From Francisella endosymbiont of Ornithodoros moubata (GTDB lineage: Bacteria > Pseudomonadota > Gammaproteobacteria > Francisellales > Francisellaceae), in NCBI GenBank assembly GCA_002095075.2, contig LVCE01000001.1, positions 343,561-407,560 on the forward strand: 64,000 nucleotides of DNA, read 5' to 3'. How positions within the stretch are numbered: position 1 is the first letter of the stretch; each line of letters starts with the position of its first letter. The notes below the pieces were generated by a model. The model ran no database searches. It worked only from the letters and a program-made list of their open reading frames with translations, and was not told the origin of the DNA. Shown piece after piece: positions 1 through 10,609 of this stretch. A program made the translations under genes and the position numbers.

Positions 1-1
1 T

Positions 2-115
2 AATTCTATAGCATGGTGTTTAGGCACTGTCATATTCTTAATAGTTGCTCATATCCTACTAGTTAACTTAGTAATGTCTAGATTAAGATTAGTCATATTT
101 ACTTATTATCAATAG
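2..115 (+). CDS. C-terminal end of a membrane protein (partial)
   Basis: An open frame enters from the left edge and stops at TAG 113-115. Its 37 visible residues are mostly hydrophobic (AWCLGTVIFLIVAHILLVNL), forming a last transmembrane segment, then a short basic tail with SRLRL. This would suit the end of a transporter permease, for instance an ABC-2 type subunit, but the fragment is too short to name. The next gene starts 66 bases downstream on the same strand. Confidence 0.4.
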   Translation, partial: NSIAWCLGTVIFLIVAHILLVNLVMSRLRLVIFTYYQ

Positions 116-181
116 ACTTTAGTTACTCTAAGCATTATTATTTTGTTAAAAATCTATCGATAACCTGATAAGAGGTTGAAA

Positions 182-1321
182 ATGTCAGATAAAAGATATC
201 AAATTACCAAAAAAGTTACTCTTGTTGGCATGTTCATAAATGCTTTGCTTGCTATATCTAAAACTTTAATAGGTGTAATAGGACGTTCACCAGCTTTATT
301 TGCCGATGGTATACATTCATTTTCTGATCTTTTAAGTGATTTCATGGTTTTATTTGTGGCTAAATATGCAAATAAAGGTGAAGATAATAATCATCCTTAT
401 GGGCATGAGAGACTAGAAACTTTAGCAACACTAGTATTATCAGGGCTATTGATAACTATTGGTTTTATGATCGTTTATCATTCTCTAGGAAGTTTATTTA
501 GTGGTGAGTATGTTATACCATATAAATTTACTGTTTATGCAGCTATTTTATCGATTTTGGGTAATGAATTTATCTACCAATATACAATGAGAGCTGTAAA
601 TAAGATTGATTCTGATATGTTAAGAGCTAATGCTTGGCATAGTCGCTCTGATATGTGGTCTTCGGTAGTTGTATTAATCGGTTTAGTTGGAGCTTTTTTA
701 GGTTTTGCTTGGATGGATGCTATAGCAGCGTTTATTGTGTGCTTTATGGTTGTCAAAATGGGGATTAAATCGGTATACTCTGCTGTTGCCGAACTTATAG
801 ATGAAGGAGTTGATAACCAAATGTGTCAAGATATCAAAGTAATAATCACAAAAACTCAAGGTGTTGAAGACTTTCATTATCTTCGTACTAGAAAAATGGC
901 AGGAAAAATTGTCCTAGATGTACATATTTTAGTAGATAAGTTTAGTACAGCCTCGGAGGGACATTATATCGCAGAGGTGGTTAAAAGTAATATTTACTAT
1001 AATATTTATAACATAAAAGACATAACGGTACATGTTGATGTTACAAACCATGAAAGCGGAGTTATTAAACAAGAGAATTTTGAGCCATCTCGTATTGAAA
1101 TATTAACTAAAATAAAAGAGTTTTTTGCTGAAAATAATATAGATGAAAATGTTATTTTAGATAAAAAAATGTCGATATATTATTTTGATGATGAGATCTT
1201 GGTAGATCTATATGTAAAAAGATCTAATGATTTAAAAAGACTTTCAGAAGCATTGAGTAAACTTTCATACAACGGTTATAATATTTGTGTCGCACTATAC
1301 TGTAATCTAGTTAATAGCTAA
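182..1321 (+). CDS. Cation diffusion facilitator (CDF) family metal transporter
   Basis: Predicted inner-membrane proton-coupled exporter of divalent metals (Zn, Fe, Mn or Cd; the metal cannot be read from sequence). The N-terminal half has about six membrane segments with the CDF metal-site signatures ADGIHSFSD near residue 42 and NAWHSRSD near residue 150, plus HPYGHERLE between them. A cytoplasmic dimerisation domain follows (HYLRTRKMAGK, VHVDVTNHE). At 379 residues it is longer than FieF-like proteins of about 300, because of an extra C-terminal domain of about 80 residues after residue 295. I chose ATG 182 over TTG 176 because AGAGG at 171-175 is correctly spaced. galU follows after 16 bases, so co-transcription is likely. 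Confidence 0.9.
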   Translation: MSDKRYQITKKVTLVGMFINALLAISKTLIGVIGRSPALFADGIHSFSDLLSDFMVLFVAKYANKGEDNNHPYGHERLETLATLVLSGLLITIGFMIVYHSLGSLFSGEYVIPYKFTVYAAILSILGNEFIYQYTMRAVNKIDSDMLRANAWHSRSDMWSSVVVLIGLVGAFLGFAWMDAIAAFIVCFMVVKMGIKSVYSAVAELIDEGVDNQMCQDIKVIITKTQGVEDFHYLRTRKMAGKIVLDVHILVDKFSTASEGHYIAEVVKSNIYYNIYNIKDITVHVDVTNHESGVIKQENFEPSRIEILTKIKEFFAENNIDENVILDKKMSIYYFDDEILVDLYVKRSNDLKRLSEALSKLSYNGYNICVALYCNLVNS

Positions 1322-1337
1322 TCCAAAAGGAGCTAAA

Positions 1338-2201
1338 ATGAAAATAAGAAAAGCAATTTTTCCTGTAGCTGGGTGGGGAACTAGGTTCTTGCCAGCGACC
1401 AAGTCATGTCCTAAAGAAATGCTAACAGTGGTTGATAAACCTCTAATCCAATATGCTGTTGAAGAGGCTATAGAAGCAGGCTGTAAAGAGATAATATTTG
1501 TTACTAGCTCAAATAAAAAATCCCTAGAGGATCATTTTGATAGAAACTTTGAGTTAGAATATTCTTTGGAAAAAAAACAAAAGTATGAATTATTAGACTT
1601 AGTGAAAAATATAATTCCCAAAGACGTAAATTTTTTCTTTGTGCGTCAGCCAGAAGCTTTGGGGTTAGGCCATGCAGTTTTATGTGCAAAACCACTGATT
1701 GGAATCGAAGATTTTGCAGTTATACTGCCTGATGATTTAATTTATAATTATAAATGTGGTACTGGTACGTTAAGGCAAATGATTAAAGCGGTTGAGGGCA
1801 CTGACATTAGAGGCTGTGTTGCAACCCAACAAGTCAAGAAGGAAGAAGCAAATTCGTATGGTATAGTTGCAAAAGATAATGATAATTTTATAAAAACAAT
1901 TGTTGAAAAACCAGCTCCAGAAAAAGCACCATCAACTAATGCGGTTGTAGGCAGATATTTATTACCAAATAAGATTTTTAGGTGTTTAGAATCAACCTCA
2001 GAGGGTGCAAGTGGTGAGATTCAATTAACTGATGCAATCGCTAAATTATTAGATCAGGATGAGAAAATTTTATCTTATGAATTTAAAGGTACACGTTATG
2101 ATTGTGGTAGTAAATTAGGTTTTCTAATTGCTAATTATGAGATAGCCTTACAGCATAAAGAGTTAGGTCATAAGTTTAAAGAATATCTACAAAATAGATA
2201 G
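1338..2201 (+). CDS. galU: UTP-glucose-1-phosphate uridylyltransferase
   Basis: Makes UDP-glucose from UTP and glucose-1-phosphate in the cytoplasm, feeding envelope polysaccharide and the Leloir pathway. The nucleotidyltransferase signature is present at residues 11-30 (AGWGTRFLPATKS...PKEML), with LPDDLI near 130 and VEKPAPEKAPS near 190. The length of 287 residues matches bacterial GalU. A strong ribosome site (AAAAGGAGC) lies 7 bases before the ATG. The gene is fully open although the galactose genes at 18.2-21.6 kb are broken, which points to envelope biosynthesis as its retained role. Confidence 0.96.
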   Translation: MKIRKAIFPVAGWGTRFLPATKSCPKEMLTVVDKPLIQYAVEEAIEAGCKEIIFVTSSNKKSLEDHFDRNFELEYSLEKKQKYELLDLVKNIIPKDVNFFFVRQPEALGLGHAVLCAKPLIGIEDFAVILPDDLIYNYKCGTGTLRQMIKAVEGTDIRGCVATQQVKKEEANSYGIVAKDNDNFIKTIVEKPAPEKAPSTNAVVGRYLLPNKIFRCLESTSEGASGEIQLTDAIAKLLDQDEKILSYEFKGTRYDCGSKLGFLIANYEIALQHKELGHKFKEYLQNR

Positions 2202-2223
2202 CACTTATCAAATATTAATTATT

Positions 2224-2242
2224 GTTGTTAAATATTAACAAT
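2224..2242 (+). terminator. Possible galU terminator hairpin
   Basis: TTGTTAA at 2225-2231 pairs perfectly with TTAACAA at 2235-2241 around a 3-base loop, with a further G-T pair. A T-rich stretch (TCTTTATTT) follows. The stem is AT-rich and weak, but it sits 23 bases after the galU stop. Confidence 0.45.
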
Positions 2243-2327
2243 CTTTATTTAGTAGTGAGATATTACAATTTTAGCTAAATATGCTAATATGAAATTTAGT
2301 ATAAAATTTAAAGACAAAGTGTAGGTT

Positions 2328-4234
2328 GTACTCAAAGCTTCAAGTATCCCAGGATTGTATTGCTCAAGGCATATTAATTCCGAACTATATGAAAAACTTT
2401 ATAAAGAATCTCTAGAAAACCCAGAGCAGTTCTGGGCTAAACAAGCGAATCGTATACATTGGAATGAACCTTTTACTAAAGCCTATTTTGCTCCAGTTGA
2501 TATAAAGTGGTTTGAAGATGGGTAATTAAATGTATGCTATAACTGTGTTGACAGACACTTACCAGCTAGAGCAAACCAACTAGCTTTTATATGACAGGCT
2601 GACAATCCGAAAAAATCTAAGAAAATAACCTACCGAAAGCTATATCATCGTGTTTGTGAAATGGCTAACATATTTGAGGCTAATGGAGTCAAAAAAGGTG
2701 ATTTTGTAACTATCTATATTGCCTCTAGTGCCAGAGTCAATATATGCTATGCTAGCATGTGCACGTATTGGTGCAATTCGTTCTGTAGTTTTTGGTGGAT
2801 TTTCAGCAGAGTCGCTAAAACAGCGTATTGACAATGCTAAGAGTGATTTTATTATAACAGTTGATGAGGCTGTCAAATCAGGCAAAAGAATAGCTATGAA
2901 AGCAGCTGTTGATAAAGTTGTTACTGAAATTGATTTTATAGAAGTCTTAGTTGTGCATAACACTACCACAGATAATATTAGCTGGAATGATAGTAAAGAT
3001 ATTTGCTACAAGAACTAAAAAAAGTTTCAAAATGAGTATGCCACAAGCTTTTGCTGGTGAGACACCTTTATTTATGCTCTATACATCTGACTCTATAGGT
3101 GCTCCTAAAGGTTTAGTGCACTCTTCAGTTGGATATTTGGTTTATGCAAGTATGACTCATAAACTTGTTTCTGATTATAAAGATCATGATGTCTACTGGT
3201 GTACTGCAAATATTGGTTGGATAACAGGGCACACATATGTTGTCTATAGGTCTCTTACAAATGGCTCAACATCAGTGATATTTGAGGGTGTATTTATTTA
3301 TCCAGATACTTCAAGATTATGGCAGGAAGTTGATCAACATAATGTAAGCATCTTATATACTGTACCAACTTTGATAAGATTTTTGCTAAAAGATGGTGAT
3401 TAGTTTTTAGCTAATACTAGTAGAAATTCTTTAAGGGTATTAGGCTCAGTTGGCGAACCAATAAACCCAGAAGCTTGGAATTGGTTTGTTGAGAAAGCTG
3501 GTAATAATCAAGCTCCACTTGTATATACAGGTGGAAAACTGAGATAGGTGGTCATATGATAACTTCTTCGCTACCTGGTGCATATAAATTTAAGCTTGGT
3601 TTCGTTTCTAAATCTTTCTTTGGCGTTAAAGTGACATTACTTGATACTGATGGCAATGAGATAATAGGAGTTGGTAAAGGCGCTTTATGTATAAAAAGAG
3701 CAAGACCTAATATAGCAAGAAAGTTATAGTGATCATGATAAGTATCTTCAAACTTATTTTTCTAGTTTTAAGGGTTATTATTTTTCAGGTGATGCTGCTA
3801 GAAGAGATGAAGATGGTTATATTTGGATCGAAGGGGTATGGATGATTTATTAATGTCTCTGGCATAGGGATGGCAACTACAGAGATTGAAGCAGCACTAA
3901 ACACTCATCCAGATGTTGCTAAGAGTGCGGTTGTTGGTATGTAACATGAGATTAAAGGTGAGACTATATATATCTACTATATATTTAAACATAAAAGTGA
4001 TACTAAACTTTAGATGAAGTTAGAAAATCTTTGGTTAAATACGTCAGACAAGAAATAGGTCTAGTTGCGCCTCCAGAAGTTATCCAATTTACTCCAGAGT
4101 TACCAAAAACTCGTTCAGGTAAAATCATGTGTCGAATCTTAAGAAAAATAGCTGCAAAAGATTTTGAAAATTTTGGAGATATCTCTACACTATTAAATTC
4201 AGATATAGTAGAGTATCTGATAAAAAACAGATAA
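2328..4234 (+). pseudogene. acs: Acetyl-CoA synthetase, broken in several frames
   Basis: An intact enzyme would activate acetate to acetyl-CoA through acetyl-AMP. The N-terminal part reads LKASSIPGLYCSRHINSE from 2331 and stops at 2523. Further recognisable pieces are [19 protein letters not shown] (2719-3018), the adenylate loop in altered form (TSDSIGAPKG, 2951-3403), [15 protein letters not shown] sequence near 3790, and the C-terminal catalytic-lysine motif [11 protein letters not shown] (4031-4234). At least five frame changes or stops separate them. The first codon is now GTA, so the start is also lost. Overall length matches a full-size Acs, so decay is by small lesions rather than deletion. 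Confidence 0.9.
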
Positions 4235-4245
4235 CTGTAAAAATC

Positions 4246-5162
4246 ATGAATTCTTCATTAGTAAAAGGCTACGCTAAGATAGTTTTAGCTTTGGTGTTTT
4301 GGGCAAGCTTATACCATATAGCTCCTTTACCACTTAGTTATGTCGACATATACCTAGTTGGTTTGATTCGCTATGCCTTTGCATCGTTGATTTTTATTGT
4401 AGTACACTACCATTTTACAAAGACATTTTTCCACGGTTGAATCTAAAACAATGGACATATGTTATTGCTGTAGGGTTTTTTAGTGTTTTTTTATACAACG
4501 TAACATTTCTATGGGCTGAGAAACTAATCTCGGGCAATATTGTTGCTATTATCTATGCTTTTACCCCTTGTCTAATAACGATTTTGTCTAGCTATCTTTT
4601 TAAGATGAAAGTAAATCAACAGGCTAAAATAGGTATACTTGTTGCATTGCTTGGTACGATTGGCGTGGTTTTATTCTCTAATGGTGCAGTAGAATGCTTA
4701 AATGGTGTTCAGATTAACTTAGGTGAAGTATTAAGTGTCTTAGCTGTAGTATGTTTTGCAGCTTATGCAATCTTAGGTAAATGTTGTGTCAGAGAAGGTG
4801 TACACATGATTACGGTAAATACTTATGGTGCTATAGTTGGTATGATAATGTTTGCTATTGTAAGTTTATTTAAAGCAGATTTTTCGCAGTTAGCACATAC
4901 CGATTTTAAATTCTGGGGAAGTATGCTTTATATAGCGGCTTTTGCAACTGTAGTAGCTTATATATGGTACTTAGGGGCTCTTGAAGAGATTGGCATATAT
5001 AAGACAGCAGTATTCCAAAATACTCTACCATTTTTAGTTATTCTTATTGGTTTTCTTTTTTATGGTGAGACTATTTCAACCTTATCTTTGCTATTTAGTA
5101 GTGTAGTATTTTTGGGTGTTTACATCACTAATGCTGCAGTTAATCGCAAGTCTAGCAATTAG
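4246..5162 (+). pseudogene. DMT/EamA-family permease with one frameshift
   Basis: A ten-helix drug/metabolite exporter family protein of about 300 residues split into two overlapping frames: 4246-4440 (KIVLALVFWASLYHIAPLPL) and 4437-5162 (WTYVIAVGFFSVFLYNVTF onward). The break lies at the T5 run 4426-4430. A sixth T would join them as KTFFPRLNLKQW with no other lesion visible. The substrate is unknown. The gene is therefore either newly inactivated or rescued at low level by slippage. Confidence 0.8.
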
Positions 5163-5164
5163 TC

Positions 5165-5370
5165 TTATAGTTTATTACGAAAATCTGCCCTATAAGGTGA
5201 ATATGTAAAAACTAAACTGTCACGATTATGTACTTTAACTAGCTTTGAGTGTAGATTAGAGCTTGTTGATGTTTTTTCATGATATTTATTCCATAAATTT
5301 TTTTGATAAGAGTCAGCACAACCTGTTAGTATAATAGTATATTAGATAGAATTATGATTTTTTTTAGCAT
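5165..5370 (-). pseudogene. Small lipoprotein relic
   Basis: Read leftward from ATG 5370 the start is MLKKIIILSNILL, a plausible signal peptide. A frame change near 5320 then leads into ILTGCADSYQKNLWNKYHEK, which contains a lipobox (LTGC). The frame ends at 5165 after about 60 residues in total. It appears to be a small lipoprotein of no known family inactivated by a 2-base shift inside its signal peptide. I do not recognise a homologue. Confidence 0.45.
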
Positions 5371-5549
5371 AATTGAAAATGATGTATTAATATATAAATT
5401 TAAACTAATCAAAATATATTCTATCAGATTAAATCAAACAACAGAGATCTAATTGCGATTTTACTTATTATTTTTTAAACTGCAGCTTTAAATTTTTACT
5501 ATGTACTTATAAATAAGTATAGTTAATCTAAATAAGTTTTTTATTTTAT

Positions 5550-5910
5550 ATGACCAACTTTGTGAATGATAGTTGATTTTCATTAGTAGAGTTAATGGTG
5601 GTGATAGCCGTAATTGCTATAATTTCTTTTATAGCTATACCGATGTATTCAAATTATCAAGTTAGAGTAAAGCTTTCTAGAGCAGATATTACAGCTCGAA
5701 GTATATATTAATGAAATCACTAATTATACATATGAAAGTGGAGAATTTCCTGATGAAGATTCTGAGTTTTTGGGATGTGTAGAAATAAATAAAGACAATT
5801 TTATACAAGTATGTAAAGAGAGAGCTGATGCACAGAATGCAACTGTCAAAGTTTATGTTGAAACAAATTTGGTACCTGATGTTGTGATCCATACTATCAG
5901 TATAATTTAA
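5550..5910 (+). pseudogene. Type IV pilin (PilE-like) relic
   Basis: From ATG 5550 the reading is an 8-residue leader, then TGA where the prepilin-cleavage glycine should be, then FSLVELMVVIAVIAIISFIA, the conserved mature N-terminus including Glu5. A one-base GGA to TGA change would explain the first lesion. A second lesion near 5694 shifts the frame. The C-terminal part then reads YINEITNYTYESGEFPDED through to DVVIHTISII at 5910. Total coding length of about 120 residues is that of a small type IVa-like pilin. Confidence 0.75.
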
Positions 5911-5950
5911 TGCTGACTGATTAAATATTTTAATTTAGAAGTATAAATTA

Positions 5951-6562
5951 TTGAGTATTAAAAAGTTATCAGTTTTAATGGGGGGTGTTTTTCTAAATAT
6001 TTATTTTTTTAATGCTATAAACTTGAAATAAATAAAATAGCAGGAAATATTCCTAGTAATATGGTTTACAGGTATTTCTAATTAACAAAATGCTTTAACA
6101 GAGTATCTCCTTCATCACCACATCTATTCCATCTAATCCTTTACTATAATAGAAACTACGACAACTGGAAATATGTGGGGTATTTTATGTTCAGGTCCTA
6201 GACCTGCAACGAGATCAATTCTTCCAGATTGAAGCAAGGGATGTTTAACAGGTGATAATGGTATCTTACTGTTGACTTTTAGAGGAGATAATCAAAGAGT
6301 AACTTCAAGAACCATTCTTAGTGATGGCAATGAGTATGATATAATAAATGAGCCTGATAGTGATTATGTTTATATTCAAAGAAATAATTCAGAAAGGTTA
6401 GGAAATCAAACTAATCCCGAAGTTGTATCAATTATCGAAGATTTTTTTAATGAAAAAGGTGATTTTATCGCCGGGGTTGGTCAAGGTTCTGCAATGTGTG
6501 ATAGTTATTCGTGTGATGAGGATATTGCAGGTTTTTGGAGTAAGTTGTGTATAGTACCATAA
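5951..6562 (+). pseudogene. Secreted hypothetical protein relic
   Basis: A TTG-started hydrophobic leader (LSIKKLSVLMGGVFLNIYFF) stops at about 6030. Later fragments in other frames are MWGILCSGPRPATRSILPD near 6173 and a 96-codon open stretch at 6272-6562 (TFRGDNQRVTSRTILSDGN ... DSYSCDEDIAGFWSKLCIVP). Paired cysteines near the C-terminus suit an exported protein. Its position directly after a pilin suggests a pilin-like or pilus-associated protein, but I cannot assign a family. Confidence 0.5.
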
Positions 6563-6874
6563 ATATTATAGAATCTTTTATTTTCTTTATTTTCTCTAAA
6601 AACCATTTATCAAGAGAGATTATACAATTACTATATTTGATCGATTGATAATTACCACTTTTATAAATTGAACTAATATTAGAACAAAGACTATTACGAT
6701 ATTTTTTGAAATTTTTAATATAATGGTTTTGTACATTATTTAGTTTTGTATCATATTATTTGCATTTGTGACTTTAAACACGCATTTATTTTATAAGTAT
6801 TGCTATTACAAACTTTATTTGCAAATACTAGAGAATAGGGAAGGTTACTAAAATCGTAAGTATTGTTTTTTCAT
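6563..6874 (-). pseudogene. LprI/DUF1311-like secreted protein relic
   Basis: Starts at ATG 6874 with a ribosome site (AAGGAT) 22 bases past the recF stop. Repairing an A-run after the start gives MKKTILTILVTFPIL, a signal peptide, followed by VFANKVCNSNTYKINACLK. A later frame gives KYRNSLCSNISSIYKSGNYQ and CIISLDKWFLEKIKK. The spacing of cysteines and the C...L...R/K...L ending resemble the lysozyme-inhibitor LprI family. That assignment is tentative. Several stops and shifts interrupt it. Confidence 0.4.
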
Positions 6875-6895
6875 GGTTTTTAATCCTTATAAGAT

Positions 6896-7945
6896 TTATA
6901 TTTCTAATATATAGCTATCTGAATCAATAAATTCATCAATTTTATTTTTTTCTGTAGTTGTTATAAAAACTTGTGATTTAAGTTTTTTAAGATAGTTAAA
7001 TAATGTTTGTGTATGAGTATTATCAAGTTCAGAAGTTATATCATCTATCAGATAAATACATTTATTATTATTTTCAGAGTTATGAATTTCTCCTTCTGCT
7101 AATTTTAGTGCACAAATAAGTAATTTTTGTTGTCCACGCGAGAAAGTATCTTGGATAGGTTTATGATCTACAGCTAGAACTATATCAGCTTTATGTGGAC
7201 CATGATTAGTGACTTTATATTTATTGTCATAATTAAAAGATTCTTCTAGCACTTGAGATAGATCTTTATGTAAATTCCAGCCTCGAAAATATTCTATATC
7301 TAGCTTTAGTTCAGGATTAAACTTAGCTAGAATTTCATAGACTTTAGGCTTGAGTTTAGCAAAATATGTTTGTCTTTTATAGTCAAGTATTTCAGCAAAC
7401 TCATAGAGTTTTTTATCTATACTGAGTATATAGTTATATGGATAGTTCTGTTTTAAGGCTGAGTTTCTTTGTTTTACGAGAAATTTGCTTTGTTGCCATA
7501 TTTTAAAAAAAGTTTTATCAAGATAAAAAGCTCCCCAGTCGAGCATTTTACATCTTTGTTGTGCTCCAGAGTTGATGATATTAAAACTCTCAGGGTTTAT
7601 TAGTTGTATAGGAAGATTACGCGTTATTTCAGTATGATTTTTTTGTATCTCTGAATTTAGTTTCGAAATATTATTACTATTTTTTTTGCGTGATAGCGAT
7701 ATGGTTATTTCATCTGGGTTATAAGCTTTTGTGTAGAGTATAAACTCGTCACAATTATGATTTATTATTCTATTTAACTGTGAGCTACGAAATGAGCGAC
7801 TATGTGATAAAAAGTATATCGATTCAAGGATTGATGTTTTACCTGAGCCATTTTTACCAACTATAAAATTTATACTTTTTTTAAAGTCAAAGCTTTTAAA
7901 AGATATATTTCTAAAATTTTGTAAGCGTAAGTTAGATATATACAT
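6896..7945 (-). CDS. recF: DNA replication and repair protein RecF
   Basis: SMC-like ABC ATPase that loads RecA at single-strand gaps with RecO and RecR. Residues 30-37 form Walker A (GKNGSGKT), the ABC signature SRGQQKLLI lies near residue 275, and Walker B is [11 protein letters not shown] near 305. The N-terminus [14 protein letters not shown] is typical. Length of 349 residues is standard. It is not next to dnaA/dnaN here; its neighbours are relics. It stays open while rdgC and two helicase genes of this window are broken. Confidence 0.95.
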   Translation of the reverse strand: MYISNLRLQNFRNISFKSFDFKKSINFIVGKNGSGKTSILESIYFLSHSRSFRSSQLNRIINHNCDEFILYTKAYNPDEITISLSRKKNSNNISKLNSEIQKNHTEITRNLPIQLINPESFNIINSGAQQRCKMLDWGAFYLDKTFFKIWQQSKFLVKQRNSALKQNYPYNYILSIDKKLYEFAEILDYKRQTYFAKLKPKVYEILAKFNPELKLDIEYFRGWNLHKDLSQVLEESFNYDNKYKVTNHGPHKADIVLAVDHKPIQDTFSRGQQKLLICALKLAEGEIHNSENNNKCIYLIDDITSELDNTHTQTLFNYLKKLKSQVFITTTEKNKIDEFIDSDSYILEI

Positions 7946-7959
7946 TTTTTAGATAAATT

Positions 7960-8299
7960 CTAAGCTAATATTGTAAATTTGTTGTTTAGTATAGCAGGAT
8001 TTAGCTGATAAATATTGCTTAATAGCTCAAAAATCTTAGGGATATTTTCTGGAGTATTGATATTATCACTACTATTGTAGAGCTATATATCTGGTGAGTC
8101 TGTTTCTAAAACAATATTTTGTAGCCCAATTTTTTGTAGAGTCTGTTTGAGTTTTAATTTTGTATGCGAGATTATTCCCCAATTCCTAATTTAAAACCGA
8201 GATCTAGTTAATATCTAGCTGGTTAAAGTTTTGTAGTAGTTTTTGACGAGTTTTATCAAAAATATCAAAATCTAAGTAACAATGCGTATCAATAAACAT
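7960..8299 (-). pseudogene. tatD: TatD-family metal-dependent DNase remnant
   Basis: Read leftward from ATG 8299 the start is MFIDTHCYLDFDIFDKTRQ, matching the metal-binding IDTHxHLD start of TatD nucleases. After a large internal deletion the C-terminal half follows: LQNIVLETDSPDI, an in-frame TAG, then NINTPENIPKIFELLS. About 110 codons remain of the usual 260. The catalytic Asp motif (ETDSP) survives, but the barrel core is gone. Confidence 0.82.
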
Positions 8300-8370
8300 C
8301 GATGTCTAGTTAAATTCTTTAGGTTATTAAGTTATAATATAACCCAATATATTATAAGAATAATACTTTT

Positions 8371-8469
8371 CGTCATCCTAAACTTTCTTATTGAGTGAGT
8401 ATAGATGAAGTACAGAATCTCATATAACCTATATTTATTGTGAGATTTTGGAATAAACTCAGCATGATG
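8371..8469. repeat. Imperfect inverted repeat, MITE-like hairpin
   Basis: Outer arms CGTCATCCTAAACTTTCTTA (8371-8390) and GGAATAAACTCAGCATGATG (8450-8469) are imperfect reverse complements. Inner arms AGAATCTCA (8414-8422) and TGAGATTTT (8441-8449) pair with one mismatch. The element of about 100 bases sits between a tatD relic and glyS. It looks like a dispersed intergenic palindrome. I see no second copy in this window. Confidence 0.5.
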
Positions 8470-8518
8470 TTGAGATAGTATTAACAAGAAAATAAACATT
8501 TATCTATAAGGTTTGTAA

Positions 8519-10603
8519 ATGAGTAAAGTTACAAAAGATTTTTTATTTGAGTTAGGTACAGAAGAGCTACCACCAAAAGCACTAAGAAATTTAGCTCATT
8601 CTTTATTAGACAGTGTAGAAAGTCAGCTAAAAGAGGCAAAAGTTAGTTTTGGTGATACTAAATGGTTTGCTTCACCAAGAAGGCTATCTTTTATAGTCAA
8701 AGATTTAGCAGAGTCTCAAGAAGATATAGTAATTGAAAAGCAAGGACCATTGGTAAGTATTGCCTATAAGGATGGTGAACCTACTCAAGTAGGTTTAGGC
8801 TTTGCAAATTCTTGTGGAGTTGATCTTGATCAATTAGATAGAATTGAAACTCCAAAAGGTGTCAAGCTTTTCTATAAAACTACACAATCTGGTCAATTAA
8901 CAGTTTCTCTATTACAAGAAATTATCATCAAAGCACTTAAACAATTACCAATTCCAAAGATGATGCGTTGGGGAGATTCTGATGTTGAGTTTGTAAGACC
9001 AGTACATTGGGTCTTAGCACTATATGGTAATGATATTGTTGATATCGAAATTTTAGGGCATAAAGCTGCTAATATTACTTATGGACATAGATTCCATCAT
9101 CCACAAGCTATAGTAATTGATAATATTAGTGATTATGTCAAACTACTAGCTGATGTCATGGTGCTTGTAGATTGGGATCAGCGTAAGCAAATGTTGGTTA
9201 AGCAATCTAAAGATATTGCCAAAGAAAATAATTATCAGGTAGTTTTAGATGATGATCTAGTCGAAGAAGTTTGTGCTATAGTTGAGTATCCAAATGCAAT
9301 GCTATGCAGTTTTAGTAAAGATTTCTTGAGAGTTCCACAAGAGGCTTTAATATCTTCTATGGAAGAGCATCAAAAATGTTTTGCTCTTTTGGATAAACAG
9401 GGTGATTTAGTCGCTAATTTTATTACAATTTCAAATATTCAAAGTAAAAAGCCGGAACTGGTAACATCAGGTAATCAAAAGGTAATGAATGCTAGGTTAG
9501 CAGATGCTACATTTTTCTATGATACCGATTTAAAGACACCTTTAGAACAACTACTACCTAAACTTGAGCATGTAACTTTCCAAAGTAAACTTGGCAATAT
9601 GTATCAAAAAGCTCAAAGAATAGCTAATACAGCACAAAAGTTAGCAGAGCTAAGTAATTTTGATTCACAAAAAGCATATAGAGCGGGGCTTTTAGCAAAG
9701 GCTGACCTAGTTTCAAATATGGTGTTTGAATTTACAGATTTACAAGGAATTATCGGTAAATACTATGCAAAAGCTCATGGTGAAACAGAGACAGTAGCAG
9801 AGGCAATAGAGCAACAATATTGGCCAAAGTATTCTGGAGCAGAGTTGCCAAAAACTGATGTTGCTGCATGTGTTGCTTTAGCTGAGAAATTAGATACCTT
9901 AGTCGGTATATTTGGTATTGGTCAGAAACCAACAGGTAACAAAGATCCATTTGCGCTAAGAAGATCAGCAATAGGTATCTTACGTATATTAAGAGATACA
10001 AGTGTTGATATATCTCTAGAAAAGGTTATTGATATAATTCTAGAAAGTTATAAAAAAGTTAATAATTTAGAATTTAAAGCTGATGTAAAAACAAAAGTAA
10101 TATCTTTTTGTATAGATAGACTCAAAAATCTCTATAAAGAAGAGGGTGTTGCTGTAGATATTTTTGCAGCTATTAATAATACTAAATATGATTCAATTAA
10201 GGATTTTGCTGCGAGGGTGCAAGCTGTAACTAAGTTCTATAATTCAGATAAAGCTCAGAGTCTAATAGCTTCAAATAAGCGTGTAACTAATATTCTTAGT
10301 AAGAATGCTACAGATAAAGCTTACTATTATGATATTGAACTTGCTAAATCAGTGGGTAATGAATATGAGTTAGCACTTGCTTATAGTATCGAAGAAGTTG
10401 TTCCTGATTTTGATAAGTATCTCAATAATCGAGAATATGGTTATGCTTTAGAATTATTAACTTGTCTTGATAAAGTAATTAGTGAGTTTTTTGAAAATGT
10501 AATGGTAATTGATGAAAATATCAAGATAAGAGAAAATAGAATTGCATTGCTTGCAAATTTGCGTAAGATGTTTATTGGAGCTGCTGATATCTCTAAACTT
10601 TAA
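8519..10603 (+). CDS. glyS: Glycine-tRNA ligase beta subunit
   Basis: Beta chain of the tetrameric alpha2-beta2 glycyl-tRNA synthetase, which binds and positions tRNA-Gly for charging. The start MSKVTKDFLFELGTEELPPKAL is diagnostic. The internal RKAGLLAKADLVSNMV-like region is here YRAGLLAKADLVSNMVFEF near residue 390, followed by an HD-like helical region and KDPFALRRSA. The 694 residues are the usual size. A TAAGG ribosome site lies 7 bases before ATG. The alpha partner glyQ is not adjacent in this window, so the two subunits may be encoded separately. Confidence 0.97.
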   Translation: MSKVTKDFLFELGTEELPPKALRNLAHSLLDSVESQLKEAKVSFGDTKWFASPRRLSFIVKDLAESQEDIVIEKQGPLVSIAYKDGEPTQVGLGFANSCGVDLDQLDRIETPKGVKLFYKTTQSGQLTVSLLQEIIIKALKQLPIPKMMRWGDSDVEFVRPVHWVLALYGNDIVDIEILGHKAANITYGHRFHHPQAIVIDNISDYVKLLADVMVLVDWDQRKQMLVKQSKDIAKENNYQVVLDDDLVEEVCAIVEYPNAMLCSFSKDFLRVPQEALISSMEEHQKCFALLDKQGDLVANFITISNIQSKKPELVTSGNQKVMNARLADATFFYDTDLKTPLEQLLPKLEHVTFQSKLGNMYQKAQRIANTAQKLAELSNFDSQKAYRAGLLAKADLVSNMVFEFTDLQGIIGKYYAKAHGETETVAEAIEQQYWPKYSGAELPKTDVAACVALAEKLDTLVGIFGIGQKPTGNKDPFALRRSAIGILRILRDTSVDISLEKVIDIILESYKKVNNLEFKADVKTKVISFCIDRLKNLYKEEGVAVDIFAAINNTKYDSIKDFAARVQAVTKFYNSDKAQSLIASNKRVTNILSKNATDKAYYYDIELAKSVGNEYELALAYSIEEVVPDFDKYLNNREYGYALELLTCLDKVISEFFENVMVIDENIKIRENRIALLANLRKMFIGAADISKL

Positions 10604-10609
10604 TCTAAA

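Noticed and set aside
2640..2969. Minus-strand open frame in the acs region
   Set aside because: The plus strand carries clear acetyl-CoA synthetase sequence there.
9750..10001. Minus-strand open frame inside glyS
   Set aside because: Shadow of an intact 694-codon gene.
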